Positions 49,153 through 58,312 of a DNA stretch of 64,000 nucleotides are shown here, piece by piece; within the stretch, counting starts at the first letter, position 1; the number at the start of each line of letters is the position of its first letter. Position numbers and translations under genes: made by a program. The DNA comes from Bifidobacterium bohemicum DSM 22767 (GTDB taxonomy: Bacteria; Actinomycetota; Actinomycetes; Actinomycetales; Bifidobacteriaceae), in the NCBI RefSeq assembly GCF_000741525.1, contig NZ_JGYP01000002.1:310001-374000 (forward strand), read 5' to 3'. A model generated the notes under the pieces. That model was not told the origin of the DNA. It saw only the letters and a list, made by a program, of their open reading frames with translations, and ran no database searches.

Positions 49153-49207
49153 TTAAGCCGCGAATTGTTCAAACCGCAAGAAACCGGCCACCTCGGATTC
49201 GTTTCGT

Positions 49208-49603
49208 TCAACGACCCATGGCTTGCTGATAACCCCTTCCCCAATCTGCCATGGCTTTGATGACCGTTTCAAGACTGCGGCCTGTTTCCGTCAAAGAATA
49301 CTCGACGCGCGGAGGCACCTCGGCGTAGACCTTGCGGTTAACCAGGCCGTGAGCCTCCATTCCACGCAGATTTGCCGTGAGCACTTTCTGCGAGACGTTG
49401 CCGACCGAGCGACGCAATTGGCTGAATCGCTTCGTTCCTTGCAACAAGTCACGCACGATCAGGACGGTCCACTTATTGCCGATCAGCGTCATCGTCGTCT
49501 CGATTGGGCAGGCGGGAAGTGCCTTGAACGGTTTGGCCGCACCTCCGTCTCCTCTTGTCGTCGCATTCGCGGCATTATTCATTCCAGCACCTTCCACGCG
49601 CAT
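49208..49603 (-). CDS. HxlR/DUF24-family redox-type transcriptional regulator
   Basis: 131 residues. Winged helix: CPIETTMTLIGNKWTVLIVR, then FSQLRRSVGNVSQKVLTANL and the wing VNRKVYAEVPPRVEYSLTE. Cysteine C32 directly before the winged helix (ACPIETT) matches the conserved sensing cysteine of YodB, CatR and HypR. Those repress quinone- or aldehyde-detoxification genes until the cysteine is oxidised or alkylated. It diverges from two NAD(P)-binding oxidoreductase genes, with GTAAC/GTTAC boxes in the gap. Those two genes are its likely targets; this is inference from layout. Confidence 0.88.
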   Translation of the reverse strand: MRVEGAGMNNAANATTRGDGGAAKPFKALPACPIETTMTLIGNKWTVLIVRDLLQGTKRFSQLRRSVGNVSQKVLTANLRGMEAHGLVNRKVYAEVPPRVEYSLTETGRSLETVIKAMADWGRGYQQAMGR

Positions 49604-49781
49604 TGTTTCCTTAGGTTTATCGCGAACATCAAACCATACTCAACCTTGGGTTCGTATCCTGGTTGCTTTTTGTCACTTGCATTTTCCCGACTCCATATCC
49701 GCATATCACCATTCATCCTGTAGCATATTTTATACAATTCTAGGTTCGCTTCCGTTGCAATCAGGCTAAGGGTCCATTTAG

Positions 49782-49841
49782 GTTACTAAGAGACAATATT
49801 GTAACTACAGACTTTCATTGCCGTTCTCCGGTATAGTTACA
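49782..49841. promoter_or_regulatory. Likely HxlR operator boxes
   Basis: TGTAACTA (49800-49807) and TAGTTACA (49834-49841) are perfect inverted repeats 26 bases apart. A further GTTAC is at 49782-49786, 14 bases before the GTAAC at 49801. These resemble the GTAAC-containing boxes of YodB-type HxlR regulators. They sit in the divergent region upstream of both hxlR (49603) and the oxidoreductase gene (49924). Confidence 0.5.
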
Positions 49842-49923
49842 GTTAACGCATATCAGATTGCAGGAATCCAAAGACTCTGATATTACGCGCCGCAAAAATT
49901 CGTTGCACGAAAGAGAGCGCATC

Positions 49924-50538
49924 ATGACAAGCATTACCGTTTTGGGATCAGGAAGCATCGGCACGGCCGTGGCAGGCATCGGCGTTGCGGCCGGAGCGGA
50001 CGTACAAGTCATTGACCGAGACAAAGCGAAAGCGGCGGCGATCTCAAGCGTCACGGCATCAGAGTGGGGTGAGCCCATCACCGGCGAAATCGTCGTTCTG
50101 GCGCTGCCCTACCCAGCCCAAGCCAGTGTTGCGGAGCAATATGCCAGTCAGCTTGCAGGCAAAATCGTGGTCGATCCGAGCAATCCCGTCGATTTCAGCA
50201 CCATGGATTCGGCGTTGCCGCAGGGTGCTCACTCCGCAGCCGAACAGTTGGCGAACAGCCTGCCCGATTCCAAAATCGTCAAAGCCTTCAACACCGATTT
50301 CGCCGCAACGCTGGCGAGCCGCACCAATGACGGCGCACCCACCACGGTGATGGCCGCCTCCGACAGCGATGAGGCGAAACGGGCACTGCAAACCATCGTG
50401 GAGAAGGCAGACCTTAGATTCGTGGATGCGGGACCACTGAAGCGGGCCTCCTACTTGGAAGGCTTCGGAGCGTTGCAGATGGCGGTCGCCACGAGCGGCG
50501 GCACGCAGTGGACCAGCGGTTTCAAAGTCGTCAAGTAG
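49924..50538 (+). CDS. NADPH-dependent F420 reductase-like oxidoreductase
   Basis: 204 residues from the ATG at 49924, with GAAAGAGAG upstream. Rossmann start MTSITVLGSGSIGTAVAGIG with dinucleotide glycines, then IVVLALPYPAQASVAE, the signature IVVDPSNPVDFSTM and KIVKAFNTDFAATL. The family is named for F420:NADP oxidoreductase (Fno). Bifidobacteria are not known for F420, and many relatives act on other electron carriers. It is the first gene of a pair divergent from the HxlR regulator, so it probably handles reactive carbonyls or quinones. Exact substrate unknown. Confidence 0.85.
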   Translation: MTSITVLGSGSIGTAVAGIGVAAGADVQVIDRDKAKAAAISSVTASEWGEPITGEIVVLALPYPAQASVAEQYASQLAGKIVVDPSNPVDFSTMDSALPQGAHSAAEQLANSLPDSKIVKAFNTDFAATLASRTNDGAPTTVMAASDSDEAKRALQTIVEKADLRFVDAGPLKRASYLEGFGALQMAVATSGGTQWTSGFKVVK

Positions 50539-50698
50539 ACATCCCCACCTAACCCGACATCCGTATGGCGATCGCGAAACATGCCCAAAGGTGCAAAAAT
50601 CCTCGATGGCCGCAACCCGGCGCAAAGCCTTCGCACGTCAAGAAAATCGATAACCAATAACTGATAGGCGTTCACCAACTATCGGAAAGAACAACATT

Positions 50699-51328
50699 AT
50701 GAGCAAACACATCGCAGTGGTCGCCGCAAACGGCAAAGCCGGAACGGCAATTGTCGAAGAGGCGACCCGACGTGGCATGGACGTAACCGCCGTGGTTCGC
50801 GGTGGCAACAAAACCAATGCCCAGCATGTCATCATCAAGGATCTCTATGATCTGGGTGCCGGTGATCTGACCGGTTTCGAGGCGGTCGTCGATGCATTCG
50901 GCGTCTTCGACCCCGCAAAACTGAGCGAGCACGGCACATCGTTAATGCTTCTGGCCGATGCGCTCTCAGGCAGCCAGACACGACTGCTGGTGGTCGGCGG
51001 GGCGGGCAGCCTTTATACCGACAAAACCCATACCCACCAGCTTTCCGACTCGTTCCCGGAGAGCATCAAAGGAGTGCCGTTGGCGATGGGCGCAGCCCTT
51101 GACGCATTACGCAAGCGCGACGATGTTCATTGGACGTACGAAAGCCCGGCAGGCGATTTCCAACCGGATGGTCAACGAACGGGAACATACGTTCTGGCTG
51201 GCGAGGAATACACCACTGATGAGAACGGCAGGAGCGCAATCAGCTATGCCGACTATGCCGTTGCGATGGTCGACGAAATCACCACGGACAAACCGCACGA
51301 TCACGAACGTATATCCGTGCGCTGGTGA
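50699..51328 (+). CDS. NAD(P)-binding protein, NmrA/YwnB type
   Basis: 209 residues; GGAAAG precedes the start. Rossmann N-terminus MSKHIAVVAANGKAGTAIVEE with glycine-rich loop, DLTGFEAVVDAFG, RLLVVGGAGSLY, and DVHWTYESPAGDFQPDG, which is the YwnB-like substrate side. No catalytic tyrosine-lysine pair of classical SDR enzymes is clear. In Firmicutes the related ywnB lies beside the HxlR/Rrf2-type regulator gene, like the arrangement here. It follows the F420-reductase-like gene by 160 bases. Role in redox stress is inferred. Confidence 0.82.
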   Translation: MSKHIAVVAANGKAGTAIVEEATRRGMDVTAVVRGGNKTNAQHVIIKDLYDLGAGDLTGFEAVVDAFGVFDPAKLSEHGTSLMLLADALSGSQTRLLVVGGAGSLYTDKTHTHQLSDSFPESIKGVPLAMGAALDALRKRDDVHWTYESPAGDFQPDGQRTGTYVLAGEEYTTDENGRSAISYADYAVAMVDEITTDKPHDHERISVRW

Positions 51329-51741
51329 AAAGCAGGAAACGAACCGTTCCCCCGTGTGTTCCCTACAGGTTGAACCGCCCACTTGCCGTCAGATCGTTAA
51401 GGAGTTTACGAGTTCAAACGCGTTTTTGCGATCAGGTTCCAGTGCGACAAACACACGGTCGGACTGGGGCCTGATCGCATTCGGGGAGGCCAACAACGGC
51501 GCTTTGCCGACGTAGACGGTTACGTTTCTCCGCCATTTGGGCTATCGACCGCATGCTAGTCGAAACGGAATCCAGTCGAGTCTTTAAGTACATGACGGGT
51601 CATTCAGACTGCTTTCGAGTGATCTGACCTGTCAGCGCCTATTATTCGTACGCCCGAATATGGACTTTTATGTGACGCAAAGTCTATCAAAAGGAACCAA
51701 CACAGGCTCCTGTCTTTTAGTGGCCGAACCGGCCTTGGAAG
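51329..51741. other. Intergenic region before tRNA-Glu
   Basis: 413 bases. No coding stretch or RNA gene recognised apart from the tRNA that follows on minus. Confidence 0.4.
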
Positions 51742-51813
51742 TACCCCCTGAGAGAGTCGAACTCTCGTTGTCAGATTGAAAGTCTGGTGTCCTAACCGTT
51801 AGACGAAGGGGGC
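51742..51813 (-). tRNA. tRNA-Glu (anticodon TTC)
   Basis: On the minus strand: acceptor GCCCCCT/AGGGGGT, D-arm CGTCTAACGGTTAGGAC, anticodon loop CTTTCAA (anticodon TTC), T-arm CGAGAGTTCGACTCTC and discriminator A. The outermost pair of the anticodon stem is mismatched (C-A), which is tolerated. CCA is not encoded. Confidence 0.93.
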
Positions 51814-52064
51814 CAACAACCTTTTAAGCATAAGATATATAGCGAACGGATGCAAGTTATGGCGTGTTGAACCGACTTAGAGCCCAAAATCAAGCCTATG
51901 CCCACCGCATGCGAGGCCGCGCCCTGAAAGGAAACTACCGGCGCAATCGCCCTACTCCCAGCTGAAACAAGACAATGCGCCGCAAATCATGTACAACATT
52001 TGCATCGGAGCAGTTCGTAAGCCGCTGCTAGCGTTTCGCCATGACGAGCCGGTTCAAGCCACCA

Positions 52065-52907
52065 TCACAGTGCACGGTATTCAAAATCATGAATGACGCG
52101 GCCAGCTTCCATTCCCTTGCGTTCGAAATTCGTCACGACCCTGCCATCGAACCGCTGCGACTCCGCAAAATCCGCATGATGCAACGCATCCGCTCGATCC
52201 GCCGTACCCTTGCCCACATGCTCGACAGGCAGCGATACCACAAGATCACCGGCATTGCAAAAATCGTCGCGGGAATCCATCACCTCATGTATATGCAATG
52301 CGTAATCCTCGATGTCGGTGGCGATCCGCCACGCCCCTCCGGGGCGCAAAATCGCGTGCACCTCCTTCGCGAACGCCGGTTGCACGATGCGCCTTTTATG
52401 ATGCCTCATCTTAGGCCAAGGGTCAGGGAAAAAGGTCCACACCTCTTCGGCGATGTCAGGAGCGCACGTCTCGAACAACTCCGGGGCGTTGGCTTGCGCG
52501 ATGCGCAGGTTCGCCAGCCCCAGCTTGCCCGCCATAAGCATCGTGTGCGCCACTCCAGGTCCATAGACTTCGACCGCCAGAAAATTAACGTCGGGATGGG
52601 CCTGTGCGGCAGCCACGACGTTCTCACCCTGACCGGTGCCGACCTCCACAATAAGCGGTGCCGAGCGCTTCCATACATCGGCAATGAACGTAGGATCAAG
52701 ACTAAGGCCGGACCGCAGGTCAAGCGAATTCGGATTCACGTTGACATCCAGCAGATATTCAGGTGCATACCGACTCCAAGCGCGTTTGAGACGCTCGTCG
52801 AAATGACCCGAACGTCTTACAAACGAAAGCACCTGACGGCTGTGCGATGATGTATTTTCTTCCACCGTACCAGTGTAACCGACGGCCGAACGAAACGGCT
52901 TGCACAT
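52065..52907 (-). CDS. trmB: tRNA (guanine-N7-)-methyltransferase TrmB
   Basis: 280 residues. Methylates guanine 46 in tRNA using S-adenosylmethionine. SAM motif [32 protein letters not shown] and the TrmB signature [20 protein letters not shown] are present. The first 50 residues are variable and polar. Stand-alone gene. It starts 163 bases from the divergent DUF4190 gene. Confidence 0.93.
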   Translation of the reverse strand: MCKPFRSAVGYTGTVEENTSSHSRQVLSFVRRSGHFDERLKRAWSRYAPEYLLDVNVNPNSLDLRSGLSLDPTFIADVWKRSAPLIVEVGTGQGENVVAAAQAHPDVNFLAVEVYGPGVAHTMLMAGKLGLANLRIAQANAPELFETCAPDIAEEVWTFFPDPWPKMRHHKRRIVQPAFAKEVHAILRPGGAWRIATDIEDYALHIHEVMDSRDDFCNAGDLVVSLPVEHVGKGTADRADALHHADFAESQRFDGRVVTNFERKGMEAGRVIHDFEYRAL

Positions 52908-53070
52908 GAGCCGCTACACCCACTTGCGCTCCGGGAGAAGCCCCTGGTCGACCAGCCAGCCAACGGCGGGAATGCCGCTTTAGGTATCACGCGCGAATTC
53001 CTAAGCCACGTCGCGCAAACCGACGATGAAAGTACGACACGAATCACCCATAGCAGGTAGACTCGAAACC

Positions 53071-54411
53071 ATGAACGAAAACGATATGGACAACATCTCC
53101 GGGCCTGACGACTCCACGACAGACGCGGATCATAAGCCGGACCAACCGCCAAGCGAAAACCATACTATTGACACCCCTGCCGACGACAACAAAAACAGTA
53201 CTGCAAACACTGTCGTCAACCCTCCTTCAGAGCCCCCGAAAACCTCGGGTGCGGGCGAACAGGTGGACAACCAGGCATACCCCACCTCCCCGGATTCCTT
53301 CAGTCCACAGAACCACGCCAAAAGCGACAAGCACCGGCACGGGCAAAGAAAGGATGATTGGAGTCATTCACCATACATTGCTTCACACACGGCATCGGAG
53401 CCGACACCGATTTTCGCAGTGCCGCAACAATCTGCACCATATGTGACAAATCAGCTACCGCCGCAAACACCGATTCCAAACGCTCCGACGGGCACACCGA
53501 ATCACGGCACGGCACAGGCCGACACCGCTCGACCGCAGCAAACTCCGAACCAGTACACCGCTCCTCCAGCGCCATACAACACGCCACAGCCGTATGACAC
53601 CATGCCCACGGCGCCCGGCACCTTTGGCGACGCCTATCAGCGCGCTTCCCGACACGCCATGCGCACTGCCGTTCAGCCGCCTGCGGCCTACCCCCATCCG
53701 GGCAATCCCGCAGGCTCCGTTCACTACACGACCCCGGGGAGCACCGGATACCAGACTGCTGAATCCAATGCGTTCAATGCCGCGCGCCCCGCTATGGCCA
53801 ATTACGGCAACCCGAACACGCCGACCTATGGCAGCTCCTACGACAACACGCCCTCAGGCTACCCAAACGGCCTTCCACCCTACTCCGGGCATGGAAACAA
53901 AGAGCGATGGAACGTGCTGTGCATCATCGGCTTCATACTTGCGTTCTTTTTCCCTATCACGGGTTTGGTACTTTCGATCGTCGCCTTGGTGCAGATGAAA
54001 CGCACTCACGAACGCAGCAAAGGGATGTCCATCGCGGGAATCATCATCAGTGCACTCAGGTTATTGTTGAATATTGTAATAATCGTCATCCTTTTGTCTT
54101 CCGTTGGCGTTTTCGGCAACCAGCACTCATACGGTTACACCTACTCCAACGATGATTGCGACACCTACGGGGACTGCCGTGAAGACTCGCGACCTGATTT
54201 CAACGACAGGGACGACGAGGACAACGAGAAAAATCAAGACGATGATAACCAACACAACGAGGACAACGACCAGAGAGACGACAACAGCGACGATTACAAT
54301 GGTGAGGACGAAGAGGACATCTCGCACGAGGCGTCCAGTTCAACCCGCGTGAACGACACGGACACCGGACGTACCGTGTTTCATCAAGTCCGACCCAATG
54401 CCGTGCACTAA
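53071..54411 (+). CDS. DUF4190 membrane protein with disordered Pro/Gln-rich and acidic ends
   Basis: 446 residues from the ATG at 53071. The first 270 residues are cytoplasmic low-complexity: first acidic and Asn-rich, then rich in P, Q, T, Y and A (TPNQYTAPPAPYNTPQPYDT type). The DUF4190 domain (about 275-350) has two transmembrane helices: CIIGFILAFFFPITGLVLSIVALVQ and, after MKRTHERSKGMSIAG, ALRLLLNIVIIVILLSS. A strongly acidic D/N/E-rich tail follows. Topology puts either both ends inside or both outside. Bifidobacteria have several such proteins; no biochemical role is known. Confidence 0.8.
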   Translation: MNENDMDNISGPDDSTTDADHKPDQPPSENHTIDTPADDNKNSTANTVVNPPSEPPKTSGAGEQVDNQAYPTSPDSFSPQNHAKSDKHRHGQRKDDWSHSPYIASHTASEPTPIFAVPQQSAPYVTNQLPPQTPIPNAPTGTPNHGTAQADTARPQQTPNQYTAPPAPYNTPQPYDTMPTAPGTFGDAYQRASRHAMRTAVQPPAAYPHPGNPAGSVHYTTPGSTGYQTAESNAFNAARPAMANYGNPNTPTYGSSYDNTPSGYPNGLPPYSGHGNKERWNVLCIIGFILAFFFPITGLVLSIVALVQMKRTHERSKGMSIAGIIISALRLLLNIVIIVILLSSVGVFGNQHSYGYTYSNDDCDTYGDCREDSRPDFNDRDDEDNEKNQDDDNQHNEDNDQRDDNSDDYNGEDEEDISHEASSSTRVNDTDTGRTVFHQVRPNAVH

Positions 54412-54599
54412 CGAAAGACGTTCGCAAGGATAATCACCGGCGACGCACGATTCGAGCGAGTTTCCCTTCACGTTAACGTTCGGCCATCGGCCAGAGAGCC
54501 CCGGAAAATCAGGTTTTTCAGGGCGACACGCTGGAATGTTGCAAGTATCCCAGTTCTCGGGTATTGTAAACATTCGGTTGCTTGATGAAAGCAAGCCAC

Positions 54600-54673
54600 G
54601 GCTCCGTAGCTCAGTTGGTTAGAGCGCCGCCCTGTCACGGCGGAGGTCACCGGTTCAAGTCCGGCCGGAGTCG
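54600..54673 (+). tRNA. tRNA-Asp (anticodon GTC)
   Basis: Acceptor GGCTCCG/CGGAGTC, D-arm TAGCTCAGTTGGTTAGAGC, anticodon stem CCGCC/GGCGG around loop CTGTCAC (GTC), T-arm ACCGGTTCAAGTCCGG and discriminator G. Confidence 0.95.
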
Positions 54674-54688
54674 CTTGAATAATTAATG

Positions 54689-54708
54689 CCCGGTTTATCC
54701 GGGTTTTT
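54689..54708 (+). terminator. Terminator between tRNA-Asp and tRNA-Phe
   Basis: CCCGG-TTTAT-CCGGG stem-loop followed by TTTTT. Confidence 0.8.
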
Positions 54709-54718
54709 GATTGTTCAT

Positions 54719-54791
54719 GGCTCTGTAGCTCAGTTGGTAGAGCGAACGACTGAAAATCGTTAGGTCAGCGGATCGACGCCGCTCGGAGCCA
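54719..54791 (+). tRNA. tRNA-Phe (anticodon GAA)
   Basis: Acceptor GGCTCTG/CGGAGCC, D-arm TAGCTCAGTTGGTAGAGC, anticodon stem AACGA/TCGTT with loop CTGAAAA (GAA) and discriminator A. The T-loop reads ATCGACG, so the usual first T of TTCGA is A. Confidence 0.94.
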
Positions 54792-54797
54792 CCACTC

Positions 54798-54850
54798 AAG
54801 CCTCGAAGTCTTGCCATCGCAACGGTTTCGAGGCTTTTGTTTTTCGTTGT
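54798..54850 (+). terminator. Terminator after tRNA-Phe
   Basis: AAGCCTCGAA (54798-54807) pairs with TTCGAGGCTT (54837-54846), loop 29 bases, followed by a T-rich stretch. Confidence 0.75.
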
Positions 54851-55220
54851 TTTTCGTTGTTTTTGGTTTTCAGTCACCGATCCAGCGTTTACCCAACAGC
54901 TTCGCCCTGAGCGCTACTCCACGCTTGGACAGCTCCCCTGACCATGCTCGGTGGTTACGCTTCACAACTGACGAATAACGAGGCACGACCCGCTTTAGGA
55001 GCAACGATGATCTCTGATATTTGAGCCGCTACCAGCATGAAGCCCCTCAAAACATTCGTCTTAGCGTCTGCAACCGCTCCTAACGCCGTTTTGGCGACAC
55101 AACACCGAGTATAGGAGTGTCACTGAATGATGTCTTTCACCTTTCAGCAAGGATGGCTGAAAAGGCAACGAATCTGATGTAATGTCAACAGCAATCGGCA
55201 TGAACAGAAGCAGGTGGGAA
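54851..55220. other. Intergenic region before msrAB
   Basis: 370 bases. Starts with a short tandem TTTTTCGTTG pair inside the T-rich end of the terminator (about 54838-54862). The rest has no recognisable gene and should hold the msrAB promoter. Confidence 0.45.
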
Positions 55221-56213
55221 ATGGCACAACCAATAAACTCAGTCACACCAATTCCATCGTCGTCTCTATCGACCGCATATATGGCCGGTGGTTGTTTTTG
55301 GGGCATCGAGCGCTACTTCCAAGCCCTAGACGGTGTAATAGACACGCAGGTTGGATATGCGCAGTCCAAACTTCCCAATCCCAGCTACGAGCAGGTCTGC
55401 TCCGGCACGACGGACGCCGCGGAAACCGTCAGAGTTGAGTTTGACCCGCAAGTACTGCCCCTGCGAACCCTGACGTTACTTTTTCTGGACGTCATCGACC
55501 CATTCTCCATCGACCGCCAAGGCCACGACGAAGGCCGTCAATATCGCACAGGCATGTTCTTTACCAACGACGACCAGCATTCCTGCTACCTCAAGGCCAA
55601 AGACGAACTGACCAAGCTCAGCGGGAAACGGGTTGAGGTCCTTGTGGAAGGACTACGGAACTTCTACCCCGCCGAGAAGGTTCACCAGGATTATCTGATG
55701 AAGAACCCAAGTGGATACTGCCACATCCCGATCACTAAGATCGCCAAGGCGCCCCAACGGCAAACAATGATAGAACGAATCTGGCAACTGAGCCCGGAAC
55801 AGTACCAGGTGAGCCAGCTTTCCGCCACAGAGAGACCTTTTATCAATGCGTATGACCAGACTTTTGCCGATGGTATCTACGTGGATGTCGTAAGCGGGCA
55901 GCCTTTATTCGCTTCAACGGACAAGTTCGACTCGGGCTGTGGCTGGCCGGCGTTTTCCAAGCCGATTCAGTCCGATTCGCTCACCGCACACAAAGACCTG
56001 AGCCTGTCCAGTCAGACACGCGTCGAAGTGCGGTCAGCCGAGTCGGGCATCCATCTGGGGCATGTCTTCGACGACGGACCGGCAGCCGGCGGAGGGTTGC
56101 GTTACTGCATCAATTCGGCCTCTTTGCGGTTCATACCTCGAGCCGACATGGAGCAGGAAGGGTACGCCGAACACCTTCCTCTGCTCGACAATGAAGATAA
56201 CCCGGAACGTTAG
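55221..56213 (+). CDS. msrAB: Bifunctional peptide methionine sulfoxide reductase MsrA-MsrB
   Basis: 330 residues from the ATG at 55221, with AGGTGGGAA upstream; ATGs at 55182 and 55200 would add up to 13 residues. The N-terminal MsrA domain has the catalytic [12 protein letters not shown] and [16 protein letters not shown] region ([14 protein letters not shown]). The C-terminal MsrB domain has [14 protein letters not shown], the catalytic cysteine in [13 protein letters not shown], and [14 protein letters not shown]. MsrA reduces S-, MsrB R-methionine sulfoxide. The zinc CxxC pairs of some MsrB forms are absent. Single gene ended by a strong hairpin shared with glpF. Confidence 0.96.
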   Translation: MAQPINSVTPIPSSSLSTAYMAGGCFWGIERYFQALDGVIDTQVGYAQSKLPNPSYEQVCSGTTDAAETVRVEFDPQVLPLRTLTLLFLDVIDPFSIDRQGHDEGRQYRTGMFFTNDDQHSCYLKAKDELTKLSGKRVEVLVEGLRNFYPAEKVHQDYLMKNPSGYCHIPITKIAKAPQRQTMIERIWQLSPEQYQVSQLSATERPFINAYDQTFADGIYVDVVSGQPLFASTDKFDSGCGWPAFSKPIQSDSLTAHKDLSLSSQTRVEVRSAESGIHLGHVFDDGPAAGGGLRYCINSASLRFIPRADMEQEGYAEHLPLLDNEDNPER

Positions 56214-56263
56214 CACCTGGGCGTTACCGAGGGAAAACGTCATCACGTCGACATGACACGGTC

Positions 56264-56297
56264 CGGTCTCTGACTGCTGAAAACAAGTCAGAGACCG
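56264..56297. terminator. Strong hairpin between convergent msrAB and glpF
   Basis: CGGTCTCTGACT (56264-56275) and AGTCAGAGACCG (56286-56297) form a perfect 12-base stem with a 10-base loop. It probably terminates both transcripts. Confidence 0.75.
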
Positions 56298-56357
56298 AAC
56301 CGTTAATGTTTCCGTTTCACTTCAGAAGACTTAGCCTACTGCATTAATCCTGCGCAA

Positions 56358-57089
56358 TCAGGCGAATAGGCTCTTGAAGAGGAAAGCACCGACGATGGCG
56401 CCCAGAATCGGGGCGACGACCGGAATCCAGGCCTCGTCCCAACGAGATGTCCCCTTGTGCTCAATCGGCAGAAGCTGATGTAGTATACGCGGCACCAAGT
56501 CACGCGCGGGATTAAGGCCGGGGCCCGTGGGCCCGCCCAGAGAGGTGACCAGACCCCAGACGATGAACCCTACGACGATGGCGGCCGAAGCCTTGTTCTT
56601 GGAGCCCCATGCGCCTTCCAGGCAGCACAGGGCACCGAGTACCAGAACCAAGGTGCCGACGAACTCGTTGATGAAGTAGTTGCTCTTGGACTCACTCGCA
56701 TCCGTGGTGCAGAAGGAGGCAAGAATAGCAGCAGGACTGTCCGTCTGATTGTAGTGAGGGTAGTAAGCGGCGTAAACGATCAGCTGGCCGACGGCGGCGC
56801 CCAACAGCTGAGCACTGACGAACGGCAAAACCTGACCCCACGGGAACATGCCGTTGACCGCTTGGGCGATGGTCATGGCCGGATTGATCTGGGCGCCTGA
56901 AATGCCGCCGAACATCAACACCGGGAACATGACGCCGAATCCGTAGCCCATGGCGATGGTCAGCCAACCGGAGTGGTGACCTTTGGTTGCGTTCAGCTCG
57001 ACATTAGCCACAGCACCGTTGCCGAAAATCATCAGAATTGCGGTTCCGACGAATTCGGCCGCCAGCTTGGTCATCAACGAGTAACCCAT
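56358..57089 (-). CDS. glpF: Aquaglyceroporin / glycerol uptake facilitator
   Basis: 243 residues, six transmembrane helices. Both pore NPA boxes are present: AQINPAMTIAQ (69-71) and GLNPARDLVPR (193-195). The aspartate after the second NPA (NPARD) is the mark of glycerol-conducting rather than water-only pores. N-terminus MTKLAAEFVGTAILMIFGNG. No glycerol kinase is next to it. AAGGGAAAG serves as ribosome site. Membrane protein, passive glycerol and small polyol entry. Confidence 0.93.
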   Translation of the reverse strand: MGYSLMTKLAAEFVGTAILMIFGNGAVANVELNATKGHHSGWLTIAMGYGFGVMFPVLMFGGISGAQINPAMTIAQAVNGMFPWGQVLPFVSAQLLGAAVGQLIVYAAYYPHYNQTDSPAAILASFCTTDASESKSNYFINEFVGTLVLVLGALCCLEGAWGSKNKASAAIVVGFIVWGLVTSLGGPTGPGLNPARDLVPRILHQLLPIEHKGTSRWDEAWIPVVAPILGAIVGAFLFKSLFA

Positions 57090-57651
57090 AATAGTTCTTT
57101 CCCTTGCACATCGTCACTGATATTCATCATTGAAGGAACGAGCCGGTATTGAACGGAGAACAATAACGTCACGTCCGTGTATCGATTGTACATGATAAAA
57201 ACGGTAGCAGGTGACAATATAGCAAAACGTTCTACGTCTAGTTGATATTTCAGTCGTTATTCACCGTGCCACTCGGGCGTTTCGTGAGCTGTCATAGGTT
57301 GGATGGGCAACGATGGAAGCCGAAACGATTGTAACGTTTGACGACCTTCGAGATCGGAGATACCCCTGCGTGCCGTGCCCTCCCGAATTTGTCGTGCACG
57401 CTCGGACTCAACCCTCACGTAACGGTCAAAAGATTTGCTCCCTCGGTTTGAGACGACGCAAGGGCTGGATCCGGTAATCCATTGCAACGACCGAAAACCT
57501 GATCTTCATAGGACCATGAGGACCTTATCGACGTCAACATTGCATCCAGAATCGCGATTCTGAGCCGTACCGACGACCGCTTGCACATCTTAAAACGACG
57601 ACCGACGGCACTGAGTCAACAGCATCTCGAAATATGTCGTCAATACCCTTT
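57090..57651. other. Long intergenic region glpF upstream / quinone reductase 3' side
   Basis: 562 bases. The first 150 are AT-rich and should carry the glpF promoter. The next 400 are GC-moderate with short minus-strand frames (57257-57487 and 57534-57767), without ribosome site or family character. Decayed coding DNA is possible. Confidence 0.4.
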
Positions 57652-58251
57652 TCACACCAGCGACGAGCCCAAAGCCTTGATACGCTCCAAGTGCCGGGCC
57701 GCAGCTTGGCGCGCCTCGGGCGAATCATCGCCCATCTGAAGGTTGTCCACATAGACCAGCTCGGCATCGTCTACGCCGCAATAATGATGGAACATGTAGT
57801 AGATGATCTGCTTGTATAAGGCGTCGTGGATGCCGTTGTCGCGGTACCACTGCTCCGAACTGCCGGTCAGCGCGATGAACCGGAACGTCTTGTCGGCTAT
57901 CGCCGACTTGCTGTGGTCGAGGTTGTAACCGAAATGACGGCAGAGCACGCGCTCCGTAAAGCCCTTCATCATCGCGGGCATCTGGCACCAGTAGATTGGG
58001 CATACCAGCGCAATGACGTCCGCGTCGAGAATCTTGCCTTGCAGTTGCTCCACATCCTCCGGCATTGGCCCTTGCGCGAGGTACTGCCTGCGGTCCGCCA
58101 TCGTGTAGGTCGGGTCGAAGCCGATGGCGTGCAGGTCGACGAACTCGGTGCCCGCTCCCCCGCTGACCGCGCCCTCAAGGAACGCCTTGCCGACCGCCTG
58201 GGTCATTGAGTCAGGATCCGGATTTGCCGTGATTGCCAGAAAATTGCTCAT
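57652..58251 (-). CDS. Flavodoxin-like NAD(P)H quinone reductase
   Basis: About 199 residues from the ATG at 58251 (MSNFLAITANPDPDS); an ATG at 58260 adds three residues. Flavodoxin fold of the MdaB/YwrO/DT-diaphorase type: ITANPDPDSMTQAVGKAF, the FMN region ALVCPIYWCQMPAMMKGFTERVL, and ALTGSSEQWYRDNGI. It reduces quinones by two electrons using NAD(P)H and FMN. The IS3 element ends 8 bases before the first ATG, so the native promoter and ribosome site are gone. No Shine-Dalgarno sequence is visible upstream of either start. Expression may be lost or driven from the IS. Confidence 0.85.
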   Translation of the reverse strand: MSNFLAITANPDPDSMTQAVGKAFLEGAVSGGAGTEFVDLHAIGFDPTYTMADRRQYLAQGPMPEDVEQLQGKILDADVIALVCPIYWCQMPAMMKGFTERVLCRHFGYNLDHSKSAIADKTFRFIALTGSSEQWYRDNGIHDALYKQIIYYMFHHYCGVDDAELVYVDNLQMGDDSPEARQAAARHLERIKALGSSLV

Positions 58252-58312
58252 ACGGTTCATTGTAGGGGTGCGGACGGAAAGTTGGAGATGTTTTCGTTGT
58301 TTCGATGCTTGA

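Noticed and set aside
54600..54791. tRNA-Asp/tRNA-Phe as the attachment site of the AT-rich island
   Set aside because: The island begins about 4 to 5 kb further on, beyond msrAB, glpF and the reductase; no repeat of a tRNA 3' end is seen at its visible border, and no integrase gene is present.
54838..54870. TTTTTCGTTG tandem repeat as a CRISPR-like or regulatory array
   Set aside because: Only two units, no spacers, part of the T-rich terminator end.
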